Shown: positions 10,931 through 22,262 of the stretch, piece after piece
Layout of the letters: each line of letters begins with the position of its first letter
Position numbering within the stretch: position 1 is the stretch's first letter
Assembly: GCA_963662175.1 (NCBI GenBank)
Contig: OY759225.1
Coordinates: forward strand, 4,165,107-4,229,106
Length of the DNA stretch: 64,000 nucleotides
Direction: 5' to 3'
Source: Aradus depressus
Taxonomy: Eukaryota; Arthropoda; Insecta; Hemiptera; Aradidae
Position numbers and translations under genes: made by a program
Notes under the pieces: generated by a model
Seen by the model: only the letters and a program-made list of their open reading frames with translations
Databases searched by the model: none
Told to the model about the DNA's origin: nothing

Positions 10931-12214
10931 AAAATTGTCATCTGGCTGTGTGTGTGTGTGAATAGAAAATTTTGAAATGAAATGAAAAATAATCTTTATT
11001 CTGGGACATACGTCCCCTAAGAATAATAACATAAAGAATAAACAAGAGAATACAAGTATCAACCAGTTGAGAAGAATAGAAATAAAAGAGAAGAGGTCTC
11101 TAGGAATAAATATTAAATGTTAAAAACAGGCAATGAGTAAAACAATATAATAAACTAGTGAAAAATGATAAAGTGAAATAAGAAATAAAAATTAGTTAAA
11201 TAATGGTCCCGAGGCTGTACAATGTCAGGTACTCGTTAAAAACCCCCATCCTAGGTGAATAAAAATTTAGGACTCTCATAGTAGAGTCGGGCTCATTTCC
11301 ACCAGAGTGACGATGGAGCGCTCCGGTAGTAGGCGATATAACCTTGTAGTTAAAGCCCGGGCATGAGTCATAATAACTAACTAACCTAACTAAAGGCTAA
11401 GACCCTAATATCTAGGGGATTGTTTGATGAGCGTTGTTCAAATATATATTTTAAAGTTAAGCCTAAAAATATCTGAAATTATGAACTTTACTGTTTTAAA
11501 ATATAAATATCTTAGAGCAAGGTATGGAATATTTAGTTCATAGATATTTAATAGCTAAAGAAATAAAGAAACACATTAAATATTTGCCTCTACATGAAAA
11601 GTAACAACTAATACATACATACATAAAGATATAAATTCAAAATGTATCCAATAGAAGAAAATAATAAGAATATTTTAATAAATAAAGAATAAATAAAAAA
11701 ATATCTTGCCTTATTTAGAAGAAAGATTTATTAAAATTCAAAATACAGCCAACAATGTGTTCAGTTAATAAGCATTTATAACTAAGAATGAAAAAAATTA
11801 GGTGTGGGATTGCACTTTGAACTCAGTGTTAGAGAATCAAATGGGATCAGTGTTGCCAAGTTTTTTTGATTATTCTTAAATCGTGTGAACTTCATTTAAA
11901 AATTAATTTTTATATTGTACAATAATTTTCCTAATAGTGAAAAATTAATTTTCTATTTGTTTCAAGAAACAATATTTTTAATGCAATTGGTTTAGATAAA
12001 AAAAATATGACACTGATTGACAGTAAAAATAACTGAAGAAACTGAAGGCTGTGAAAGTACTAATAAGTAGTTTATTGTAATGGCAGAAAGAAAATTTATA
12101 AAAAAAAACGTGGCCAGAATTTTTGATCTGAGACAAATTAATTACTGTATAGTGTTATCGTTTAGATACAATTTTGAATTAAAAGAAAAAACAAAAACAG
12201 ATGTCCCCATTAAC
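10931..12214. other. AT-rich noncoding sequence around a SINE tail
   Basis: 10970-11200 is A-rich; after the SINE (11205-11395) the sequence to 12214 is AT-rich without a recognised family. ORF 12080-12274 enters the next SINE. Confidence 0.45.
11205..11395 (+). mobile_element. SINE 3' half
   Basis: From TGTACAATGTCAGGTACTCG to GGGCATGAGTCATAATAACTAAC. The head is missing. Confidence 0.75.
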
Positions 12215-12465
12215 CTTTTGAGCTCAAGATATCGAGTTCGAAACCCGGGCGAAGCCCTTAGGTTTTTTATGTGAAAGGTGAAAAAACCATGAGCCTTTGA
12301 ATGGGACGTTAAGTGATAATCCCAAGTCTTTACGATGTACGAGACCCCTCATATTAGGTATCTAAACCTAGATAGGCAAAATTTAGGACTGTAGAGTCGG
12401 GCTCATGTCCACCAGAGTGTACCAGAAGAGCGCTGATAGTAGGGGATATGACGTAGTTGAAACCC
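12215..12465 (+). mobile_element. diverged tRNA-derived SINE
   Basis: TTGAGCTCAAGATATCGAGTTCGAAACCCGGGCGAAG marks the tRNA-like part; the body has TCATGTCCACCAGAGTG and several deletions. Confidence 0.75.
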
Positions 12466-12599
12466 GGGCAAATCCGCTTTCACCTGAAAAAAATACCCAG
12501 TGTTCAGATAGCCACCCTTTTTATAGTTTCATTTTGTATATATAATTTATTTTATTTTTTTTTATTATTTATTTTTTTTTATTTTTTTTTTTTGCCTCA

Positions 12600-12790
12600 T
12601 GTACGATGCATATTAGCCATGACTCTTATAATGATGCTATCTAGTTATTTACGACATCCATGGCCAAGGGAGGGAGTTCTATCTACGAAATAAAACTCAC
12701 TCCCGGACGGGATACGAACCCGCAAACCATGGTGAGACCATGCGACCAAAGCCCTACGCTCTAGCCCGCACGGCCACCATGGCTCGTATA
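12600..12790 (-). mobile_element. second tRNA-like SINE family, minus strand
   Basis: On the minus strand: GGTGGCCGTGCGGGCTAGAG (box A-like), GCGGGTTCGTATCCCGTCC (box B), GGAGTGAGTTTTATTTCGTA, then TAAATAACTAGATAGC and GTACATGAGGC before a T/A-rich tail. Same family as 41003-41178. Confidence 0.75.
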
Positions 12791-12994
12791 TATAATTCAA
12801 GATGGGTATATTGTTGCTGATTCACCGAAAAGAGACGCCACAAATGACGTGGTCCCTGCTCCAAGGACGGGCACCTCGTTACACAGCCGTCAGACACAGC
12901 TTCTCACGTTATTCCATACGTCAGGTAGTATTTCCAATATCGTTTAGGTTTTTATTCTTCTTTGGGATGACGTACTATTTTCTAGTTAGTTAGT

Positions 12995-13202
12995 TATTAT
13001 TACTCATGCCCGGGCTTTTAACAATGAGGTCATATCACCTACTACCAGAGTGCTCTTTCGTCACTCTGGTGGACATTAGCCCGACTCTACTATAGGAATC
13101 CTAAATTTTTATTCACCTAAGATATGGGTCTTAAACGAGTATCTGACATTGTACAGGCTCGGGACCATCGCTTAACGTCCCATCCGAAGGACGGCGTGCT
13201 AT
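12995..13202 (-). mobile_element. SINE, 3' two-thirds, minus strand
   Basis: From ACTCATGCCCGGGCTTTTAA to CCCATCCGAAGGACGGCGTGC. The tRNA-like head is absent. Confidence 0.8.
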
Positions 13203-13269
13203 TTACTATGTTTGACACTATTTCACTTTATCCTATTGAATGGTATTTTTGGTATCTTTAATATATCAA

Positions 13270-13570
13270 GAAGGTTTCACTCTCCCTCTAAACTCATTTC
13301 CTCTTCGACCGATTTGCCTATAAATCTATAGATGTCTTACTCATGGCCTTTTCAATAATCTTTTTAGGGATTTTTACCTATTGATTTTTAGCCCTTTGAC
13401 CGATTTAGCTGAAAATCAATAGGTGTCATCTTCATGGAGTTCTATATTTTCATTGAATTTATATTAAAATTTTCGGATTCAGGGGGTTGAAGAGCATAAC
13501 ATTTTAGTTAAACTTAACAACGAATTTAATTTTCGTAACTTCTCATAATGTTGGTACATCTGAGGAAGTA
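13270..13570. mobile_element. ACTTCCCC-family remnant
   Basis: GGTTTCACTCTCCCTCTAAAC, two AAATCAATAGGTGTCxTxxTCATGG units, ends near TCTGAGGAAGTAA. Confidence 0.6.
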
Positions 13571-13764
13571 ATACACAATTTAACGCGATAAGACGCAAGT
13601 GCTATTGAAATAACCATCTGGAAAACCTCGATTATTCGAATACGAGGGAATTTTTGGTTTGAATTTCCCGGATAATCAAAAGTAGCGAAAAATACGTTAA
13701 TTTTCGGTCCTATACAATTTTCAATTGGGGTTTTACTGTATTTTATAAAATTTAATGAACCGAA

Positions 13765-14365
13765 CATTATAGCAACTAGACCATCAGGAATTTAATCAAC
13801 AATGCTAACCAACAACCAGAACATCAAGTATTGAAGCCAATAATGCTATAAACGAGACCATCCGGAATCAAACCAACAGTGCTAACAACTAGAACATCAA
13901 ACATGAACCCAACAGTGCTATAACCGAGACCTTCAGGAGTCAAACTAACAGTGCTAACAACCCGAACATCAAATATGAATCCAACAATCCTTACAACCAG
14001 ACAATCAAAGATCAAACTAACAGGGCTTACAACGAGACCATCGGGAATCAAACCAACAATGCTAACGAGGCCATAAGGTATGAAGCCATCAAGAATCCAG
14101 TAGACATGGCTAGGACCTATACCTTCGGGTATCCAACCAACCATGCTCACAGCGAGTATATCAGGGATCCAGCCAACAACGCTACCATCGAGACTATGAA
14201 GGGTCCAGTCAATATTGCTAGGAAATAGATCTTCTTCAGAGTTTCAGTCAACAATGCTAAAAACCAGGAATCAAGTCAACTATGCTAACAACGAGACCAT
14301 CGCGGATTCCGCTAACAACGAAACCATTGCGGATCCAGCCAACAATACTAACAACTAGAATGTTT
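13765..14365. repeat. degenerate minisatellite, units of about 45 bp
   Basis: Repeats of AACAATGCTAACAACGAGAC-CATCGGGAATCAAACC with substitutions and length changes. The minus strand is open for 108 codons (13824-14150), giving a periodic hydrophobic peptide (VVSTVGLIPDGLV repeated). The open frame is most simply a by-product of periodicity divisible by three; no host protein is indicated. Confidence 0.8.
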
Positions 14366-15039
14366 GGGCATTAAACTCCCCTCCTCCCCTTTCCACTTCC
14401 CACCCAAATAAGCCAAAAACATTATTAGCCTCAAATTTATTGGTAGCAAAGCTAACCACTACACAGTGCAGACGAATAGGTATTATAGAGTGCAATGACT
14501 TTTAAGTTGAATTTAAAATGGCTCCAATTGGCGATAACATGTGCCTAGTGGTAAGCTGAAAGGGAAGTGTTCGACGATAACACTATTGTTTGTTAGCTTG
14601 CTATCGTAGCGAGGACAGGGGGCGATAGTTGTCATGTCCGCACAATGAACATGAATCATTCATTGACAAATATGTTGGAGCCTCATTCATATTATTTGCA
14701 TCAATTGGGGAGTGGCTAGCTTCTCATGAATCAACTCTCATTAAGTAAGGCATTCATGTTTCCTAGGTAGCTGAAGTACAGTCCGTAAGGATCCTTACGA
14801 CATAAGTCGAACAGACGAGGCGTTTATCGCGGAACTTCTTTTGACAAACGCCGCGACAAACTACAGTACTCAAAACCTTTGGGGTACTTCCAGTTTGAGG
14901 TACAACCGAATGGACAAATCCTAAAAACCAGAATTCTCGCATCATACCTCAAAAAATTAGGGGAACTGGGTTCAAATTAGTCTCTCTGACGTTTTCATGA
15001 AAACTGTCGGCTCCAGGGAGCAGACTTTATTTTTTTTTA
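14366..15039. other. unrecognised, moderately GC sequence
   Basis: A short minus frame (14763-14945) has no motif and no clear splice sites. GTTTGTCGCGGCGTTTGTCA-like sequence on the minus strand (about 14840-14860) is the only CpG-rich spot. Confidence 0.4.
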
Positions 15040-15515
15040 CATTATCTACGAAATGTGAAATGAAAATGAAAAATTGATCAGAAACTCGATGTTGAATTTT
15101 CACCAAAATTTCATGTTTTCCGATCCCTCATTCAAAATTAAAAAAAAAAAAAAATTGGGTACATTCTTTATGGAGGTTTGGATTTATGTATAAAATTTCT
15201 TGTCGATAGATTCATTACATCGGCAGTTATTGGGTTTTTGGAGTTGTGCCCCCTCAGATACCTCCTTCCCTTCGACCAACTCTTCTAAAAATTAATAGGT
15301 GACGTTCTTATGGGGTTCAGGATACACATATACAATGTCTTGTCGATACATGCATTTTATCGGGAGTTATTATGTTCATGAGGATGCGAACAAATACAGA
15401 CATTATTTTTTTCAGGAATCAGGGGTTTGGAAAACATGAAATTTCGATGAAAACTGGATATCGAATATCTTGACTTGCCGATTACATAACTTCCCTCATA
15501 CTTTGTACAGGTGGG
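15040..15515. mobile_element. ACTTCCCC-family copy
   Basis: Contains ATAAAATTTCTTGTCGATAG, AATTAATAGGTGACGTTCTT and the end CATAACTTCCCTCATACTTT GTACAGGTGGGAAG. Followed to 15828 by unrecognised sequence. Confidence 0.65.
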
Positions 15516-15827
15516 AAGTTGAAGCTTCTTCTCTTACCCCTTCCTCTTCGCCCCTACACCCACCCTCACCACCTATCATGACGTAATTTTAAATTCAAAT
15601 TTCCCGAATATTTTGTCTCACTATCCGGATTTGAATTGAGGTAGTCTGTCCGCTTCAACAGGAAGGACAAGTGTGATGTCTGTAACGAAGACCGCGACCT
15701 GACGATATCCACCACTTCTTCATGGAGTGTCCACTCTTCAGCCAACTGAGATGAAAATACCTGAGGGAACCATCGACCAGCCCACAACTTCATAACACCC
15801 TCTTCAACATTAATAATAACTAGCAGT

Positions 15828-16205
15828 AATACCCGGCGTTGCCCGGGGAACTTTGACTTTTCTCCCAATATCTCCTATAAGGCTATTCAGTTCCTCGACA
15901 GTACATTCATGATGTTATAATTTTCAATTATTCATACGGAATAAGGCTTATAGTCCTTCAACTGTAGTAACGCTAGCTTTGGAGCTAAAACTAATTTATT
16001 CAAAAAGATTTCTCATTAATCGTTGCAATGGTTTTCGAGTTACAAAGATTGCCTGAGTGGATGCTGGGATGGACCAGATATTGAGGTACTAATACGCCTA
16101 TGACCTTCCACAGACGATGACGAACAAATTAAAAAAAAAATTAAATCCATCAAGCTGTTCGTGAGTTATAGCGGTACAACGCACAGACATTTTCAGCTTT
16201 ATATA
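15828..16205 (+). repeat. ACTAGCAGTAATACCCGGCG interspersed repeat
   Basis: Begins ACTAGCAGTAATACCCGGCG TTGCCCGGGG and runs to ACAGACATTTTCAGCTTTAT ATATATGATAA. A partial inverted copy is at 25785-25925 (ending CGGGTATTACTGCTAGTATT), and a trace at about 18545-18620. No coding capacity; repeats with this kind of head are common in insects. Confidence 0.7.
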
Positions 16206-16426
16206 TATGATAATACGAGTATCATGTTCAATATAATAATGGTGTTAAAAATTAGAGGACGTTAAATAGAGTTCATTTTTACTACAATAATTATATTTAT
16301 TTGTTAAAAAAGAGCTATATTTTATTTCCTTATATTTTATTATTATTAATTTATTTTATTATTCTCCTTTCTTTGATTGTTTTAAACGTTGTATAATGTT
16401 TAATAAAGTGGACAGTGTAGAAGGAA

Positions 16427-16766
16427 TTCGGGGTTCTGTCGTGACATTCAAAACTCAATATTTGGTCAACGTTTCCGAAACTATTTATTTCCTTCTTCAG
16501 GGCCTACAAATTAGTCATTATGAACAATGATATAACTAGATACTTAATAATAATGTTAAAAAGAGATGGAAACAATTTTAATAAATAAATGAAAAAGAAA
16601 AAGAAGTGATAATAAAAACAAAGTTATTAATTTTTTTCTTTTTCATTTATTTATAAAAATTGTTTGTTGTATTCTGTAGGCCCTGAAGAAGGAAATAAAT
16701 AGTTCCGAAACGTTGACCAAATATCGAGTTTTCATTTACACGACCGAGCCTCGAATTCCTTCTACG
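16427..16766. mobile_element. MITE with arms of about 90 bp (GTAGAAGGAATTCG ends)
   Basis: Left GTAGAAGGAATTCGGGGTTC TGTCG and right CGAGCCTCGAATTCCTTCTAC are inverted repeats. Both arms hold GGCCCTGAAGAAGGAAATAA ATAGTT...CGAAACGTTGACC. Same family at 51062-51415. Confidence 0.88.
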
Positions 16767-16867
16767 TTGTATAATGTAAAGATCAGGCCGAATCCTTTGC
16801 CTAAAAGATGTATTTCCTAAGGGCTAATAAACAAATTGAATTGAATAATCTTTCCGAACGAAACCTC

Positions 16868-16868
<1 letters not shown>

Positions 16869-16926
<58 letters not shown>

Positions 16927-16982
16927 CATATAGTTAATTTTTTCTTTTTTTCTCGACAATTTTTTTTTTTTTTTTTTTTTTG
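16869..16982. repeat. long T-runs
   Basis: About 57 T at 16870-16926 and about 21 T at 16961-16981, with TTTTTTCTTTTTTTC between. They may be minus-strand poly(A) tails of two retrotransposed pieces; the sequence to the right (16982-17110, GCAACTGTTGCTACGGTGCA ACAACC) is unrecognised. Confidence 0.7.
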
Positions 16983-17109
16983 TCTTTTATTTATAAAGAA
17001 GCAACTGTTGCTACGGTGCAACAACCAGCATCTATGTTGGTAGGTATAGATATTTTGGCGTGAATGGCATGTGAGAGGAAGGCCACCCAGTGGTAGGTCC
17101 TCGGGACGA

Positions 17110-18149
17110 AAATTTATATTAATTATAAGAACAAGGGAAGAAATAAAATTTAAAAAAAATAAATAAATAGGTAAATTTAAAAAAAATAAAAATAAATAAA
17201 TATAAAGGAGTTGAAGGACAACGTTGATGGAATGGGTAAGAGAGATGATAAAAGTAAAGGAAAATAATGTAAAAAAAATAAAAATATTAAGAACGAATAG
17301 GAATTAAGGTGGCAGTAAGTCGCGGTTCTATCTCCTCTTCAACCTTCGTGGGGGGTTTTGTGGTAAGTGTTGTGAAGATAAAGTACGTATTTCTGGGTTT
17401 GTATGTGTGTAAAGTTTTCTAAAAACAATTTGAACAGACAATTTGGTCTGAAGTTTAATACAATGAAATTGTTTAATAACTTGTTGAAGCGCACAAAACT
17501 GCTAAGAATTGAAATTTTTGAGGTAAGTTTTGAGTTGTTAACTCGAGGACCCATTAGTGTGACAATGTGAAGGATTCTCATAGAAATAGTAACTAAGCCA
17601 GTCTCTTATTGGTGGAGACACGGCGACGCGGGATTGGCCTGTCTCCGTCTGTCCAGTGACCCAAGTGTTTGGCTAGTCCCACAAACAACCAAGATCCCAT
17701 TTCCAAGAACCAAGACCTGACTCAGTGGCCCCATTCACTATGTACATTTATATAAGTGTTATGTAAATTGTTTATTTATTTTTTATATATGAGTTGTTGA
17801 TACGAAACCCATATGGAGGTTGTTGCTTTAGTTCCCACTAGATTGCACTACTGTAGAATGACATCAACCCCCACCCTTCCTACGTCACTACGGGTGTAAT
17901 TGTTTATTAAAAACACTCTTTATTATTTATTTTTATAAATAATAAAACCTTTATGGCAATGAATGGGTTTTTTTACGTAATAAAAAGATACAAATTATAT
18001 ATATATCTATATATAATAAATATGGATATTATTATATATATATATATATAATAAATATGGATATCTTTAATAGAAATAGTGCAAGCAACTTGGGAGCTAA
18101 AAAAATTCAAAATTATATAGAACAAAATATGACCTTTGTTAAGGTGAGG
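17110..18149. other. AT-rich noncoding sequence
   Basis: Minus frame 17339-17581 shows no family features. 17595-17745 is GC-richer (GGTGGAGACACGGCGACGCG) and could hold an unrecognised exon or repeat; I cannot support either. Confidence 0.4.
18003..18062. repeat. TA-rich microsatellite with a duplicated AATAAATATGGATAT
   Basis: AATAAATATGGATAT occurs twice around a (TA)n run. Confidence 0.7.
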
Positions 18150-18488
18150 TTTAGGTTTTATGACTCATGCCCGGGCTTTAACTACGAGGTCATATCGCCT
18201 ACTACCAGAGCGCTCTTTCGTCTCTCTGGTGGATATGAGCCCGACTCTACTGTGGGAGTCCTAAATTTTGCCTACCCTAAATTTTTTTCACCTAGGGCAG
18301 GGGTCTTTAACGAGTACCTGACATCGTACAGGCTCGGGACCATCGCTTAACGTCCGATCCGAAGAACGGCGTACTTAAGTTTATTTTACCTCCCAGATAA
18401 AATAAACTAAGGACCTCGGTCGGGTTACGAACCCACGTTCTTGAGCTCAGAAGTCAAGCACGCATACCACTGAGCTACCGGCGCCCTC
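18150..18488 (-). mobile_element. tRNA-derived SINE, full length, minus strand
   Basis: Reads from the tail (TTAGGTTTTATGACTCATGC) to the tRNA-like head (GAGCTACCGGCGCCCTC). All blocks are present. The head abuts TATCGATAC-rich sequence. Confidence 0.88.
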
Positions 18489-18883
18489 GATACGAGTAGA
18501 TATCGATACATGAGTAGTATCGAAAGTTTTATTCGAACCCTATTTACCGTTGCTAGGCATATACTAGCTGTGGTGCCCCATGAAAATTCAAATACAACGC
18601 CGAGTAATACTGCTAGCAGTAAAATGAATCCACCAAATTGAACAATAACTACAAAACATTGAACAAGTGATATGAGTTAACTGTTATTGCAGTTTGTGCA
18701 AGACAATAACAGTGACAGTAATGTTATCAGGTACCAGTTATCTTTAAGTGTTCCTGTTCCTGTTATTCTGCTTAGCGCCCCGTCACCCTCTTGGCCTGTC
18801 TATATCCCCGCGGCGCCACTCCGACTCTACCTGCTACTCCCCTCCTCAAATACCGTTACTTCTTCTTCTTGTTATCTCTCCAG

Positions 18884-19330
18884 GTCTACCAAGTATAGGG
18901 GAACTTATGTAATTGGGGAACCTATTGTTTTTTAGCCAAATCGACCAAAGGTACGGGGATGATTAGGAGAGAGGCTTAACTCAAGAACTCTAATAACTGC
19001 CGATAGAATGAATGAATCGACACGAAATTTTATATGTGTAACCAAAACGCCATAAGGACAACACCTATCGAGTTTCATCCAAATCGGCCACAGGAGAAGG
19101 GGAGATTAGGGGAGAGGCTTAACTCAGAAACTTTATAACTGCCGATGTAATGAATGTATCGACATGAAATTTTATATTTAAAGTCAAAATTCAATGAGAA
19201 CATGAACTGTCGAATTTCAGCGATATCGGCTGAGGGGAAGGGGGGGTTCAATCAAAAACCGTAATAACTGTCATGTTATGAATTCATCGACACAAAATAG
19301 TGTGGGCATTTAGTAAGTACCTATTGTGGT
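18884..19330. mobile_element. ACTTCCCC-family copy showing four periodic units
   Basis: From TCTACCAAGTATAGGGGAAC through four successive units, each with a GAATG(A/T)ATCGACA-CGAAATTT phrase and a TCGACC/ATCGGCC-AAGGGGA phrase. Good illustration of the internal periodicity. Confidence 0.72.
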
Positions 19331-19969
19331 TAAGAAAGAAAATGTTAATGTAAAATTAATTATAAATAAATAATAATAATAATAATGAAATAAACAATAA
19401 TAAATAAACAATAAATTACCACATTTCCTGTAGAAATTTTATAACTGGTCTTCTATTTAATTTTGATTTCTACAGTAATATCCGAAAAGGACCCTAAAAT
19501 AATATCAAAAGTTGAAGACGTGCAATTCTGAAGAAAGTGCACGTAATTTTTTTTTAAATTTCAATGAACAAACTTTTCATTTGGATAAAGAGATGCCATC
19601 TTGTCTTCTAAATTCTGCAAAAATATTAAATCTAATCCAAAGGTTTTCAAATTATAATTCTTTAAATTTAAGTTATATATTTCTGGGCATATATCCTGTA
19701 CATATAAACAAATAATAGTACCTTCTTTGCGGATCAATTTCACCGTCAATTCACTCCTATTTAGTTCATTACAACTTAAGCCTAAACACCACTTTTCATC
19801 TTCACTCAGACCGTCGACATTCAACCCAGGCCTCGACCCGTCTCTCCACACACTAAAAAAACAGCTGATGACCGTGTTTTTTTTTTTTTTTTACTAATTT
19901 GTTTTAAAAGAAATTTGCTTTTTATAGAAAAATAACTATAATTCATTTTTTTATAATAATAATTTAAGG
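19331..19969. repeat. repeat shared with 22.3-22.8 kb
   Basis: 19390-19890 and 22335-22780 share a sequence order (ACCACATTTCCTGTAGA, GGGCATATAT, GTACATATAAA, GTACCTTCTTTGCG, AAACAGCTGATG, CCGTGTTTT). The overlapping open frames differ between copies, so it is a noncoding repeat, not a gene. Confidence 0.65.
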
Positions 19970-20110
19970 GGCCGTTCACAAACTACGTCACGCAATTTTG
20001 AGGTGTTTTTAACCCCCTCCCTCCCCTTGTCACAATAGGTCACATTTAATTGAACCCCCCCCTAAACGTGGCGTCATTTTTTCATGACACCCCCCCCCCC
20101 CCCCCCCCCC
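19970..20110 (+). repeat. GGGGCCGTTCACAAACTACG MITE end with a long C-run
   Basis: Related to the left end of the MITE at 5765. Ends in about 23 C (20090-20112). Similar CCCCCTCCCC and GTGACGTCATTTTTT pieces at 20540-20640 may be the other half. Confidence 0.55.
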
Positions 20111-20689
20111 CATTTAAACAGAATTTTTTTTTAAAGAAAAGTGCTAAATAGTATAAAAATAATAAAACTTCAATTTATCATAAATACAACATACATATTA
20201 TATTCATCTGTATTCATTAATTAAATAAAAGAACAGCGATTTAAGTATTTAACATTTCGATTATTCAAGCGAGATAATCCACATCATGAAAAAAGACTGA
20301 GGAATATTACGATTCCTCCCAAATCGGTTTTAAATGTTCATCTATAGTTATGATTGGTATTTCATGGTTTTCATGGTTGAATATATGTACAATATTTTAT
20401 ACATAAAATATATTTTATTTAAATATTTTATTTTACTGTAATAACATGAAATTATTAAAATACTAACGTTAAAAAAATTTGCATGAAATTAATTTTTAGA
20501 AAATTGTCTATGCCCTTATTTTAAAGTGTAATAATAAACGTGACGTCATTTTTTTGTTTAGTCCCCCCTCCCCACCGTCACAATCATCATATAAGTTAAC
20601 AACAATCATCATATGAACCCCCTCCCCCCCCTCATTTTAATGTGTGTATTTTTTTTTTTTTCTTACTTCACTACGTAAGTCAACTGTTG

Positions 20690-20960
20690 AACATTAGCGC
20701 AAACGGAGCGAAAATTTGATAGATTAATTCGTTCTGGGGAAGTACATATCTGGTGTTTCACCGACAATATTTATCAAGAATTCTATTTGCAATGGAGTCA
20801 ACATGTCTGCAACCGAGTTTCATATTATCATTCCCAAATTATTTAAAATAGATATATATTGGGAAGGCTGGTATGTACACCTAGAAACCTCCATGCCCTT
20901 ATCCCATCCTTGATAGATCTACAGAGGGCGTTCTAAATTTTGCCTATCTCAGACTGAGAA
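20690..20960. repeat. ACTTCCCC-family end and old SINE-like fragment
   Basis: 20690-20772 is the end of an ACTTCCCC element (TGGGGAAGTACATATCTGGT GTTTCACCGACAA). 20890-20960 (CCATGCCCTTATCCCATCCT TGATAG, GGGCGTTCTAAATTTTGCC) matches the SINE subfamily at 42.4-42.6 kb, inverted. Confidence 0.55.
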
Positions 20961-21190
20961 GGGTCTCCCAGGAGGTATGGAGGGAGCCAGTCTTGGCGGT
21001 GCCAGAGCTGGGACCCCCAGACATCGGCAATCTGACTACCTGACCATCTGTCCCTCGTCTGGTCAGTACCAACCTCACTTCACTCTCAGCTCTTCCACTC
21101 TCCAGATATCACAACATTTACTTTAAATTAGTGCACACTACGTTATTAGTGAATCAATTAACAATTAACTTCAGTGTTCTCGTATTATAA

Positions 21191-21249
21191 TGTACAATGT
21201 ACGATATGACGGTCAACCATTGGAGGAACTATTATTTAGGAGTTCAAGG
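21191..21249 (+). CDS. candidate first coding exon of an unidentified gene
   Basis: An ATG at 21191 opens a short frame (MYNVRYDGQPLEELLF and a few more residues) that reaches TTCAAG|GTAATA, a plausible donor in phase 2, two bases before an in-frame stop. About 20 bases upstream is TTCAGTG, which resembles the arthropod initiator TCAGT. The leader contains short repeats (CAATTAACAATTAAC). It could be a small transcript start or chance. Directly downstream (about 21260-21375) is sequence shared with the loop of the foldback element at 33.5 kb. Confidence 0.22.
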
Positions 21250-22077
21250 TAATATTATTTTAATTTAATATTATTAATGATACTTAACATTTTTGCAGAG
21301 ATATTGTGAAAAACTTTATAAAGAAAAACCTATGTTTTTTTAAAAATATTATCTGTTTCTTAAAAAACATATAATATCTGTGGTCACAGGGAATAAATTG
21401 GTAAGTCTAAATTCGTAACTTTTCAGGGCAGCACTTTTTTACTTTTGCATTAATCGCGTAAATCCAGTTTTTGGAATAAATAAATTATGTTTGCATCATT
21501 ATTAATCACATACCTTCTAAATCTATAGGAGTGAATGAAAATGAATATTGTTAATCCTTTCTTGGATTTTCCCTTAGTTACCTAATCATTCCTCATCACT
21601 TACCTAATTATTTACCATACTTTTTGAAATACTCGTGAATGATGCCTCTCTAAAGTTGATTTAACAGAAAACGCCCTCTTCACATTGAATAGTCTGCCGT
21701 AGTGAATAAATGGTTAAATGCAGTTATCTCCTGAATGATTCCTCAAAGAAGTAGATTGTCGATTTACCCGAGAACATACACAATTTTACGAGATACCAAG
21801 AAATATCTTTATAATTTCGAAAGTATTAGAGTCCTGAGCTCCCAACTTATTCACAGTGCGCAGATGGCTTGGGAGATGATCACAGTACACTTAACTCATT
21901 TTGGCCATTTTACGACTTAACAACTTATTCCATTATTATACATGTATAGATTTGGGAGTACTTTCGCCTCAACAAATACAACTAATATTTAAATTGGTTC
22001 ACATTTTAAATGATGAAACACATTAGGTTTTTCACAATAATATATTTGGCAGATCTATGTTTCTCCCATTTATTTTA
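21250..22077. other. AT-rich sequence with a foldback-loop copy
   Basis: 21262-21375 matches the loop of the foldback element at 33.8-33.9 kb. The rest, including ORF 21735-21920, is unrecognised. Confidence 0.5.
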
Positions 22078-22262
22078 CGGCTCCAACTGTACGGAGTATT
22101 AGGGAAGTTATAGGATCAGTCAGAAATTCTATGTTGAATTTTCCCTTGAATGTCATGTTAACCAGCCCTCTCATTGCAATCAATTACGTTTTCGCTCTCC
22201 CTTCAAAACCAGTCGACCATTTGGGCTCAATATTTGACTTAAACAGACAGTGGCTTCTAAAT
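22078..22262. mobile_element. ACTTCCCC-family fragment
   Basis: GGCTCCAACTGTACGGAGTA TTAGGGAAGTTATAGG to GACAGTGGCTTCTAAAT; the middle units are missing. Confidence 0.65.

Noticed and set aside
13000..13200. CRISPR-like spaced repeats
   Set aside because: The recurring blocks are SINE segments in varied order and orientation, in a eukaryotic genome; there are no regular spacers anywhere in the window.
19512..19851. Overlapping open frames suggesting a small gene
   Set aside because: The sequence is a repeat with a second copy at 22.3-22.8 kb in which the frames are not kept.
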